DNA of 13,494 nt, taken from Patescibacteria group bacterium. GTDB taxonomy: Bacteria > Patescibacteriota > Minisyncoccia > Minisyncoccales > S141-161. Positions within the stretch are counted from its first letter, which is position 1, and every line of letters begins with the position of its first letter. The notes beneath the pieces are model-generated. The model worked only from the letters and a program-made list of their open reading frames with translations. It was not told the DNA's origin and searched no databases. Where the stretch lies: contig WFWQ01000064.1 in the NCBI GenBank assembly GCA_015491015.1, forward strand, positions 1-13,494, written 5' to 3'. The position numbers and the translations under genes were made by a program. Positions 1 to 6,739 of the stretch are shown piece by piece.

Positions 1-9
1 CTCTCAACA

Positions 10-291
10 TTAAAATATATCTTTATATTTTGAAGAGTCTGCTTTTTGGAAGTTCTTTTCTAGCTCTTTTTTTATTTTTAGAACCTTTTGATATCTTTTG
101 GTATCTAACTGAATGATTTTGACCTTTGGATTTGAATCTATGTCTTTCCCCTTTTCAATCTTAATCAATAAGAATCCTACAACTATTCCTAAAGCTAAGG
201 CTAAAAAAGCTAAGAGAGCAAAGTGAATAAAAATAAAATCAAAAATAGCATTTAGATTTATTAATTTTATTTTAGGTAATTTAATAGGCAT
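10..291 (-). CDS. Small single-pass membrane protein at the end of the pilus operon
   Basis: This is a 93-residue protein of unknown family. It has a short basic N-terminus, one long hydrophobic segment at about residues 16-43, and a lysine-rich soluble tail (residues 44-93) likely to be mostly helical. Its ATG lies inside the 3' end of the pilO-like gene (11-base overlap), so it is probably translationally coupled and part of the pilus operon. It occupies the slot where pilP follows pilO in diderm bacteria. However, it has no lipobox, no proline-rich linker and no PilP-like beta domain. A role as an accessory subunit of the PilM/N/O inner-membrane platform is inferred only from position. The gene is complete, with a TAA stop at 10-12. 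Confidence 0.7.
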   Translation of the reverse strand: MPIKLPKIKLINLNAIFDFIFIHFALLAFLALALGIVVGFLLIKIEKGKDIDSNPKVKIIQLDTKRYQKVLKIKKELEKNFQKADSSKYKDIF

Positions 292-988
292 ACAATTGAA
301 TATCTAATTTCATTGCAGGGAAAGCTTCTGATTTTTCTTTTTTCTCTTCTTTCTTAGTTATAGCAAGATTTTCTATTTCAATTAAGTAAGGCAAAGATTC
401 GAGCTTCTCTATGAAAGTGGCAAGCTGGGGAAATTTGCCTTTAGTTTCAATGCTAAACTTTAACTTTTTAAATCTCTTTTCTTCTTCGGGAGAAGAGGCT
501 AGGATCTCAAAATTTGAAATCTTTAGCTCTTCAAAAGTAGTTTCAATTTTAGAAATGAATTTTACTGGCTCTTTGGCTAGAGCTAAAAAGGAATAAACTT
601 TTTCTAAAGAGTTCTCTCTAGAGGTTAACTCTAAAATCTCTCCAGAAAGTTTCTCTAATTTCTTTTTCTTTTCCTGGAGAACTTGAGCTAAGTTTTCTCC
701 TTCTTTTTGAGGAAATTCTTGGGAAAGTTTAGATTTAATCTCTTTAATTTCTTTGCGGTAGTTTTCTATCTCTTTTTTTAGATCTATCTCTTTTCGATAC
801 TTTTGGTTAAAGTTAAGCAAGACTTCAATTTGGTTTTTTTTATTTTTAATTTCCACATTTTCAAGTTTTAACTCTTTTAAAGCTTTGATTGTTTCTCTAG
901 TTAAAAGAAAAGGTACAAAGTAGATAAATGCCAAATTTCCAATTAAAAGCAGCCAAACCAATTTTTTATTGCTTCTTAGAGTTTCCAT
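281..988 (-). CDS. pilO: Type IV pilus assembly protein PilO-like
   Basis: This 235-residue protein has the PilO layout: a short cytoplasmic N-terminus, one membrane helix (about 11-30), a long charged coiled coil (about 35-135), and a C-terminal alpha/beta domain (about 140-235). In known systems PilO pairs with PilN through the coiled coils and ferredoxin-like domains, linking cytoplasmic PilM to the rest of the pilus machine. Sequence identity in this family is low. The call therefore rests on topology plus the position directly after pilM and pilN. The ATG at 988 overlaps the end of pilN by 23 bases and has no visible Shine-Dalgarno site, suggesting coupled translation. The C-terminal domain carries an unusually lysine/glutamate-rich loop near residues 212-222. 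Confidence 0.8.
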   Translation of the reverse strand: METLRSNKKLVWLLLIGNLAFIYFVPFLLTRETIKALKELKLENVEIKNKKNQIEVLLNFNQKYRKEIDLKKEIENYRKEIKEIKSKLSQEFPQKEGENLAQVLQEKKKKLEKLSGEILELTSRENSLEKVYSFLALAKEPVKFISKIETTFEELKISNFEILASSPEEEKRFKKLKFSIETKGKFPQLATFIEKLESLPYLIEIENLAITKKEEKKEKSEAFPAMKLDIQLYAY

Positions 989-1514
989 TTATTTTTAAAC
1001 TTATTAAAAACTTGATGTTTTCTTTTTTGACCCAATTTAAAGGAGGAAAGTTTACTTCTTTGAACTCAGGGATCTTTTCTAAGTTTCTCTTGAATTCCAG
1101 TAATAGCTCTCTAGTCTTTGCTTTTCCGGTTAAAGATATCATTTGAGCTGAAGAATTGTAAGTTAAGCTTGAAACTTTTAGCCCTTCAGGTAAAGCTTTG
1201 CTAATTTCTAAAAGAAGCTTAGCTAAGAGGATTCTATTTTGATAGAAACTTTCAATTTTCTTTAAAAGAAAGTTTGTTTTCAAAATCTCCTCTTTTGTTT
1301 CTTTTAAGATTTTTGTGTTTTCTTGAGCTATTAGGTTTTCTTTGAAAGCTTTAGCTAAGCCTAAGTTAGCCTTAGTTTGATAGTAAAAGTAAAGCATTAC
1401 CAGGGAAAAGCTTAGTTCTGCTATAAATATTAAGCAAAAAGTCAAAAATATTCTTTTTCTTTGTTTTCTTAAAATTATTTCTTTTTGGATTTCCTCGGGA
1501 GTAAAATTAATCAT
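966..1514 (-). CDS. pilN: Type IV pilus assembly protein PilN-like
   Basis: This is a 182-residue inner-membrane protein. The N-terminus, MINFTPEEIQ, matches the short conserved cytoplasmic motif by which PilN binds PilM. A membrane helix follows at about 21-45, then a coiled coil (50-95), and a C-terminal domain with the family pattern LPEGLKVSSL (108-117) and SLTGKA (127-132). I chose the ATG at 1514 over an upstream GTG at 1532. It gives the canonical N-terminus and a short 8-base overlap with pilM, whereas the longer form adds six residues (MPFTKI) not typical of the family. In the complex PilN bridges cytoplasmic PilM and extracytoplasmic PilO. The order pilM-pilN-pilO is the usual one. 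Confidence 0.87.
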   Translation of the reverse strand: MINFTPEEIQKEIILRKQRKRIFLTFCLIFIAELSFSLVMLYFYYQTKANLGLAKAFKENLIAQENTKILKETKEEILKTNFLLKKIESFYQNRILLAKLLLEISKALPEGLKVSSLTYNSSAQMISLTGKAKTRELLLEFKRNLEKIPEFKEVNFPPLNWVKKENIKFLISLKINGNSKKQ

Positions 1515-2613
1515 AATTTTGGTAAAAGGCACCTAAAGCTAAACCTAGAGTGATAGAATAGCTTAAAGCTTCTTTTTGAGAAATAGGTTCTAAGTTTTCA
1601 ATTGGCGAAGGAACCAGATTTACTAAAGGGTTTGCAATTTGAACTTCAGTATTTAGGTAATCTTTAACTAACTCTTTTAAACCTTTAAGCTTAGCCTCTT
1701 TGCCAGATAAGAATACTCTTTTAATTTTGTTTCCTTTAGTTAACTTATGTTTTTCTTTTTCCAAATAATAGTCTACATACTTTTTGGTTTGTTCTAAAAG
1801 GTCTATCAAGGGAGGCAAAATAATTTCTCTTAACTTTTCTTCTTTTACTACTTTCTTTTCTAACTCTCCTGCTTGACTAGTAAAAGTAACTTTTTCTATT
1901 TCTAAAATCCCGTACTTTTCTTTTAAGACTTGAACTTCTTTTTCTTTAATCTTTAAGCTCTTTCTAACGATTTCAGTTAAAAGTTTACTTCCAATTGGAA
2001 TAGAAGAGCTAAACCTAACTTTGGATCTTTGAACAATGACTACTAACGTTCTTTCTTCTCCGAAATCTAAAATAAGATTAATATCTGATAAATTACAATA
2101 AGTTTGAGGAATTACACTTCTTACTAAGGCTTTAGATTCAGGTTCAATTCTCAAAGGTAAAAGATTAGCCAACTTTAAAAGATTGATTAGTTCTTTTATC
2201 TTTTCTTTTTTAACTGCTCCTACTAACACGTGGAGGTGATTTTTAGTAGCTTCTAAAATCTCAGCGTCTACTTGAGCTGAATTTAAGGGGATAGGAATAT
2301 AGTTTTGAGCTTCATAAATAGCAGCTACTTTTGCTTTCTCCTTTGATAGTTTAGGTAAAGCTACTAAAGTTAAATAAACTTCTTTTTCTGAAACTTGGGT
2401 AATAACATACTTAAACTTACTTAATCCATTGTCTTTTAAACTTTCTTTAATCAAGCTAGCTTTTTCTTTTAAAGTAGAGTTAGGAACAAAAGGTTTAGAA
2501 AATAGCTTTTCTATCTTAAAAAACTTTCCTTCTTTCTTTAACTTCCCTACTTTAAAAAAAGTTTCTTGTATTTCTAAGCCAATCGGCTCTTCTTTTTCAA
2601 AAAGCCATTTCAT
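1507..2613 (-). CDS. pilM: Type IV pilus assembly protein PilM (actin-like ATPase)
   Basis: This 368-residue protein has an actin/FtsA-like fold. It is the cytoplasmic ring protein that binds the PilN N-terminus and connects the pilus machine to its motor. Visible signatures are an N-terminal beta-hairpin strand (IGLEI, 11-15), the hallmark EAQNYIPIPL (101-110, compare EAEQYIPF in characterised PilM), a phosphate-binding loop DFGEERT (183-189, pattern DxGxxxT), a second nucleotide loop LSGKEAKLKGL (302-312), and the C-terminal ITLGLALG (354-361). In the second loop the usual GG is GK. The ATG is 2 bases after the stop of the upstream Ig-like gene and has no Shine-Dalgarno site. Length is close to the family norm of about 350-370. 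Confidence 0.93.
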   Translation of the reverse strand: MKWLFEKEEPIGLEIQETFFKVGKLKKEGKFFKIEKLFSKPFVPNSTLKEKASLIKESLKDNGLSKFKYVITQVSEKEVYLTLVALPKLSKEKAKVAAIYEAQNYIPIPLNSAQVDAEILEATKNHLHVLVGAVKKEKIKELINLLKLANLLPLRIEPESKALVRSVIPQTYCNLSDINLILDFGEERTLVVIVQRSKVRFSSSIPIGSKLLTEIVRKSLKIKEKEVQVLKEKYGILEIEKVTFTSQAGELEKKVVKEEKLREIILPPLIDLLEQTKKYVDYYLEKEKHKLTKGNKIKRVFLSGKEAKLKGLKELVKDYLNTEVQIANPLVNLVPSPIENLEPISQKEALSYSITLGLALGAFYQNYD

Positions 2614-2615
2614 TT

Positions 2616-3503
2616 TTACTTTAAGTTAAAGAGTTCAATTAGAGTAGGAGAGAGCTTAAGATAGTAAAAGCTGGTAAATTCTCTTCCAAGTTTAAATTTT
2701 AGCAAAAATTCGTCTCTTATTGTTCTCAGTAAATCTAGGGTCCAAGCTAGTTTAGTGTCTTTTAAAATTCTTTCCGCAAAACATCCTCCTCCCCCACCTC
2801 CTCCTCTATTAATCCTTTTGCTTTTTACTTCAAAGCTAGTTTGGGTTTGAGCAGGTTTATAAAAAGCATCTCCTGCAAAATATACCTTCAGAGCATAAGT
2901 TCCTGGCGAGAGATCTAAATTAAAGGATACCGAAGTTTCTCCTAAAGAATTAGTGGTGTTAGCTCTTTTAATTGGGCCTAACTCAAATACTATTTTCTTT
3001 TGCGAGAGATTACCAACTGAGTTATCTTGTTCTGAAATCTTTGCAGATAAAGTGATAGTTTCATCTTCTACTCCAGAGATAGGGCCAGTATATTGAATAG
3101 AAAGATCTTCTTTGTTTACTTTTAAAAGCGAAGAGGTAGAGCTTCCTTTGTAATCTTGATCTCCTTCAAATAAAGACAAAAGAGTGTAATTGCCAGAGGA
3201 GAGAGTTATCTTTGTTGTTGCCAAAGCTTCTCCTTCAGAGTTAGTAAAAGATGAAGCAAGATTTTTACCGTCTACTTTCCAAGAAATCTTTTTATTTGCT
3301 AGTGGATTAAGTGTCTCTTTTTCTTTTAAGGTAGCTTTAAAAAGAATTTCGTCTGAATATTGCACTTGGTTTTCTCCTTGATATTCTAAGATTGTTTCTT
3401 TTTGGAGCAAAGGTTCTTCTTTTGGGGTTTGAAGTAAAGCTAAAGCCTGGGAAGTAAAATTGGCAAAAATTAATCCCAGGAGGATAAATAGTATTTTTTT
3501 CAT
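2616..3503 (-). CDS. Secreted Ig-like repeat protein with poly-Gly/Cys (CFI-box-like) C-terminal tail
   Basis: This is a 295-residue predicted surface protein. It has a Sec signal peptide (MKKILFILLG..., likely cut after the LALA/SQALA region near residue 22). Two similar Ig-like beta domains of about 95 residues follow (about 36-130 and 133-228). Each carries a TN/TNS..GE turn, an LSxGxY strand and a FxGDxxY motif. Next come seven consecutive glycines (234-240), Cys241-Phe, and a tail with LRTIRDEFLL (259-268), a glycine at 273 and FYYLKLSP (279-286). The tail pattern LRxxRDxxLL...G...YYxxSP matches the C-terminal CFI-box found after glycine-rich linkers in many secreted bacterial proteins, but the usual IATAAYGS core after CF is absent. 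The ATG at 3503 forms an ATGA overlap with the PilX-like gene. The TTG at 3515 is less likely. It may be an adhesin or pilus-associated protein; its function is not known. Confidence 0.8.
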   Translation of the reverse strand: MKKILFILLGLIFANFTSQALALLQTPKEEPLLQKETILEYQGENQVQYSDEILFKATLKEKETLNPLANKKISWKVDGKNLASSFTNSEGEALATTKITLSSGNYTLLSLFEGDQDYKGSSTSSLLKVNKEDLSIQYTGPISGVEDETITLSAKISEQDNSVGNLSQKKIVFELGPIKRANTTNSLGETSVSFNLDLSPGTYALKVYFAGDAFYKPAQTQTSFEVKSKRINRGGGGGGGCFAERILKDTKLAWTLDLLRTIRDEFLLKFKLGREFTSFYYLKLSPTLIELFNLK

Positions 3504-4870
3504 AGCTCTTCCCAATTAAATATTTGAGGATTACCCTCCACAGGAAAGCCTGGTGGAGGATCAAAGTTTAACCTTTGGTCGTAATTTATTTCCGTTTTTA
3601 AGTATCCGGAAATAATTTCACCTTTATCGTTTACCCAGGTGAAAGTCCAAGGTTCAAAACTTACAATTGAACCTAAAGTTTCAATATAGCTTCTTTTAGA
3701 ATAAGTTTTATAAGGTTCACTATCCCAGGCAGGATAATAGTATCTAAACACTCTTCCTTTTTGGGCTATTAGGCTTGCTTTAATTTCTAAATTATTTGGA
3801 GCGTAGAGGGGAATGAGAATGTCTTTTTGAGCTATTAATCCTAAAACCGAATTTTCATCTACATAATTAATATTACCATTAATTATGATCTTTTTCAGCT
3901 CTTGTTGATTTTCAGGAAGCTTTCCTACAGCTAAAGTTACTCTTCCTAACACATCTCCTTCTACCCAAGCTGTATCTTCTACAAATATGAAATTACACCC
4001 TTCTTTTAATTGATAGGTGCCTAAAAAGTTTTCGCTTTTAATGCTATTTGACTCTAATACCCACTCTTTCCCATTGTAACCCCAGACTGGCTCTTTAAGT
4101 TGAGTTACCAAAAATACTTCAAAGGTACCGTTAGCTTTAAAGATAAAGTGATAACCCTTTTGATTAGAGTTGGGAAAATAAAATCCTCCTTTTAAGCTTA
4201 GCTCTTTAAGTTTAGCTAAATCTTGAGTTATTTTCCCGAAATCCACTGGAGGTACAGGGAATTTCCATAAACCTGCATCTTTTCCTGATCCTTCTCCCCA
4301 AATTCCGGGTTTTTCTTGAGGGGGATTACAGCCTTGCTCTTGGGTGCAAAGATAAGTTTCTCTAGCTGAGGTGGCAAGAGAGTTTTGTTCTCCATCCATT
4401 CTTATTCCCCCGTTAGAATGAAAAGGTCCTTTAACTTCTTCGTTAATACCAATCCACAGATTGGAGTTAGTTAACAAGGCAAAATCTGCTAAAGACTTTC
4501 TTCCAAATTTAGCTTGGATTTTTCTTTTTAATTTGGGAAATTTTAAACTCCATCCTTCAGAGTTTAAGATTACATAGCTATGACAGTTTGAAGGAGGAGT
4601 AATTTGAAGCTTAAATTTGCCAACTACTTCTCCTTGGAAGTTTTTAAATTCGTATTCCCCGGAAAAGTTATAATCTTCAGGATATTTTAGTAAACGCCAC
4701 TTAGCGTATTGAATTCCTGCCTCAGCAATCTGAAAAGCTAACTCTAAACCTTCTTTCTTTTCTTCGGCTTTTAGCCTGGTAATCACTAAAGCTACAGTTC
4801 CTCCTATATAGATTAGGAAAATTGCTCCAAAGATTAAAGCTAAAATTGTAATTATTCCTTTTTCTTTCAT
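3500..4870 (-). CDS. PilX-like type IV pilus minor subunit / assembly protein
   Basis: This 456-residue protein resembles the PilX N-terminal family. It has a short charged leader MKEKG, a hydrophobic helix (about 6-33), and then the amphipathic stretch AFQIAEAGIQYAKWRL (45-60), the characteristic start of these large pilin-like proteins. Cleavage after Gly5 would leave Ile at mature position 1 and Leu, not Glu, at position 5, as in GspK-type tip subunits. The body has a HSNGGI motif (151-156) and beta-strand-rich segments (about 305-375) that look like a partial beta-helix. Cys96, Cys175, Cys181 and Cys292 could form external disulfides. It sits between ATGA overlaps on both sides, so it is translationally coupled with both neighbours. 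Likely role: pilus tip or priming complex. Confidence 0.8.
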   Translation of the reverse strand: MKEKGIITILALIFGAIFLIYIGGTVALVITRLKAEEKKEGLELAFQIAEAGIQYAKWRLLKYPEDYNFSGEYEFKNFQGEVVGKFKLQITPPSNCHSYVILNSEGWSLKFPKLKRKIQAKFGRKSLADFALLTNSNLWIGINEEVKGPFHSNGGIRMDGEQNSLATSARETYLCTQEQGCNPPQEKPGIWGEGSGKDAGLWKFPVPPVDFGKITQDLAKLKELSLKGGFYFPNSNQKGYHFIFKANGTFEVFLVTQLKEPVWGYNGKEWVLESNSIKSENFLGTYQLKEGCNFIFVEDTAWVEGDVLGRVTLAVGKLPENQQELKKIIINGNINYVDENSVLGLIAQKDILIPLYAPNNLEIKASLIAQKGRVFRYYYPAWDSEPYKTYSKRSYIETLGSIVSFEPWTFTWVNDKGEIISGYLKTEINYDQRLNFDPPPGFPVEGNPQIFNWEEL

Positions 4871-5466
4871 ATGGGCAGATTTCTTAAGGTTATTTCAGTT
4901 TGAAGTTCATAATCTTTAGGCGGTCTCTGAGGATCAACATTGATTACTAGTAAGACTCTAATTCTTACTGTGTCTTTTAATCTTGAAGGTAGAGGTAGTT
5001 CATTCCCTAAGGCATCAAAGTAAGTAAAGATTGGAGGCACATTTACTACATAAGAGCTTACTATGCTAACTTGTTCTTCACTATTTAAATAGCGAGGAGG
5101 ACAACAAGTAGGATTAATTACTCCCTTCTTGAGGGTATTTCCTTCTAAAAAGTATCTTACTCTTTCCACTTTAGGATCTTGATCTACATTAGCATGGAAG
5201 ATTATTTCAAAATCGCCAGCTTTAATTATAGGATAAGAACCATCTTCGCCAGTGCGAGCTTCTCTTAATTCTTTTTGCATAATTTCTAATCCTCTTTTAG
5301 CTTCCTCAATAGCTTGAGAAAGCTGAATGGAGAAAGCTTGATTCCGATAGAGGTACAGTACTACTAAGCTAACAGTTATTATGCCTGTAGCAAAAACAAA
5401 GATGGCTACTAAAGTTTCAACCAAAGAAAATCCTAAGGTTTTATCGGGGGTTAAGTTTAGCCTCAT
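4867..5466 (-). CDS. Type IV prepilin-like protein, PilW/GspJ-type
   Basis: This 199-residue prepilin has a 12-residue basic/polar leader ending in Gly12. The class III cleavage site is G|FSLVETLVA (Phe13 becomes the methylated N-terminus and Glu17 is mature Glu5). A hydrophobic helix follows to about residue 40, then an amphipathic helix (EEAKRGLEIMQKELREA, about 54-70), and a beta-rich C-terminal domain with the pattern FxxxxD...VRYFLEGNTL (near 90-112) common in PilW/GspJ minor pilins. An unusual vicinal pair, Cys121-Cys122, lies in an exposed loop with two prolines. The start overlaps the previous gene by 26 bases, and an AGGAG lies 9 bases before the ATG. Cleavage would require a PilD-type peptidase encoded elsewhere. 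Confidence 0.85.
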   Translation of the reverse strand: MRLNLTPDKTLGFSLVETLVAIFVFATGIITVSLVVLYLYRNQAFSIQLSQAIEEAKRGLEIMQKELREARTGEDGSYPIIKAGDFEIIFHANVDQDPKVERVRYFLEGNTLKKGVINPTCCPPRYLNSEEQVSIVSSYVVNVPPIFTYFDALGNELPLPSRLKDTVRIRVLLVINVDPQRPPKDYELQTEITLRNLPI

Positions 5467-6736
5467 AACTGGTTGCTCCTGAAATGTTTAAGCTTTGGGT
5501 GAAAGTTTGATAACTGGGATGGGAAATTTCAAGGGTATAAGTTCCAGATTCCAAGCCCAAAAATACCGTTTCTCCTTTAGAATCTGTAGGTTGGATTTGT
5601 TGATAACCTGTTTCTTGATTTTCTAACTTCACTTGAGCTCCAAAGATAGGTTCTGAGGTTGAAGCGTCTATAGCCTTAACCCAAAGATAATTTGCAGAGG
5701 AAACTAAAAGTTTAACTTCTTTATAGCTATTAGGAGGTAGAGTTATAGGTTGTGGAGGAGAAGTATCTTCTAAAGTTATTCCTGTATCTGGATCTAAACT
5801 GAGATGATAGATATCTCCTTCTAAGTTAGAGATTAAAATTTCTCCGTTTTCTGAAGTAGTAAGTTGATTTTGGTACTTGTAAATTGGCTGACCTAAACTA
5901 TCTGTGCCGATAATTTTTTCTCCTCTCAAATTAAAAGTTAAATAAGGAACCTTAGTTTCAGGGTTAGAAGCCAAAACGCTTGAAACTTTGAGAGAACTAA
6001 CTTTGTCTATAGCAAAGGAGGCTTCGGTAACTTTTCCAGTTAAGACTGTGAGATGAGGTTTTAAAGGATTAGCCACTCCATCTCTTCCATAAGTTCTATC
6101 TGAAGAGTAGCCCTCTTTAGAGACTATAACCTTATAACTCTCTATAGCCTCAGGTAGAGCTGAAATCAAAACTTCACCATTTTGATCGGTGTAATAAGTT
6201 GAATCTATAGATGGAGAAAGAGTTGGATTTTTGAGTTCGACCTTAGCTCCAAATACTCCTACTCCTTCAAAGTTGATAACCTTTATTTTCAAAGTTCCTC
6301 CCGAAATTTCTTCTGCATTAGGGCCGGAAATATAGGTTTCCAAGCTGACTTGCCCTGGAAAAGGGTTTTGAAAGGAGACTTTTATTCTTATTCTCTTGTA
6401 ATCTCCAGGTTGAGGATCTTGAGGAGCTAATTGATCTGCAGGATCATCTACATAAGATACTGAAGTTTCAACTTTAAATTTTAAGTTGTTTCTAACTATT
6501 TCTTCTTCGGGAGGAATATTACCGGAAGGTATTCCTCCAATAGTTCCTATTTCTTGGTAGTTTAAGCTTTTTATTGCTTCTAACTTTTCTTGGGCTATAG
6601 TTAAAGCTATTGATTTTGCAGAGTAAAAGCTGATTAGTTTTATCAACAGGGCATATCCTCCTAATATTCCCACAAAAATCAAAGTAATTAAAAATACAGC
6701 TACTATTACTTCAATTAAGCTAACTCCTTGGTTCAT
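5441..6736 (-). CDS. Large PilV-like prepilin with three carboxypeptidase-regulatory-like beta domains
   Basis: This is a 431-residue prepilin. The leader is very short (MNQG), with cleavage G4|VSLIEVIVAVF, Glu9 as mature Glu5, and a hydrophobic helix to about residue 35. The pilin head (about 45-145) follows, with the IAQEKLEAIKSLNY stretch seen in PilV/GspI-like minor pilins. The rest is a tail of three beta-rich repeats at about 147-235, 247-345 and 349-431. Each has a conserved turn and strand: TDQNGEVLISAL (183-194), TSENGEILISNL (294-305) and TDSKGETVFLGL (384-395). Repeats 1 and 3 also share a GAxVxLxN strand. This matches the CarboxypepD_reg/Cna-B-like transthyretin fold used in surface stalks and adhesins. 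There are no cysteines. The gene starts 3 bases after pilC. Confidence 0.83.
   Translation of the reverse strand: MNQGVSLIEVIVAVFLITLIFVGILGGYALLIKLISFYSAKSIALTIAQEKLEAIKSLNYQEIGTIGGIPSGNIPPEEEIVRNNLKFKVETSVSYVDDPADQLAPQDPQPGDYKRIRIKVSFQNPFPGQVSLETYISGPNAEEISGGTLKIKVINFEGVGVFGAKVELKNPTLSPSIDSTYYTDQNGEVLISALPEAIESYKVIVSKEGYSSDRTYGRDGVANPLKPHLTVLTGKVTEASFAIDKVSSLKVSSVLASNPETKVPYLTFNLRGEKIIGTDSLGQPIYKYQNQLTTSENGEILISNLEGDIYHLSLDPDTGITLEDTSPPQPITLPPNSYKEVKLLVSSANYLWVKAIDASTSEPIFGAQVKLENQETGYQQIQPTDSKGETVFLGLESGTYTLEISHPSYQTFTQSLNISGATSYEAKLNPR
5476..5480 (-). promoter_or_regulatory. Ribosome binding site for the PilW-like prepilin
   Basis: The minus strand reads AGGAG, then nine bases, then the ATG at 5466. 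This is the only strong Shine-Dalgarno match I see before any gene in the window. It lies inside the PilV-like coding region, and it supports the start that creates the 26-base overlap. Confidence 0.6.
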
Positions 6737-6739
6737 AAA

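Noticed and set aside
411..1146. Two plus-strand ORFs (411-596 and 928-1146) opposite pilO and pilN
   Set aside because: They are antisense shadows of genes with clear pilus-family architecture. Their phenylalanine- and serine-rich translations are typical of the reverse of lysine-rich genes.
1515..1532. GTG start at 1532 giving PilN six extra residues
   Set aside because: The internal ATG at 1514 gives the canonical MIN... PilM-binding N-terminus and a shorter overlap with pilM.
2740..2800. Frameshift as the reason for the missing IATAAYGS core in the CFI-box-like tail
   Set aside because: The other minus-strand reading frames across this segment do not give IATAAYG, and the spacing from Cys to the LR motif is unchanged, so no indel is indicated.
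3337..3564. 75-codon minus-strand ORF across the PilX-like/Ig-like junction
   Set aside because: It is a frame shadow of two confident genes joined by an ATGA overlap. Its composition is unlike the neighbours.
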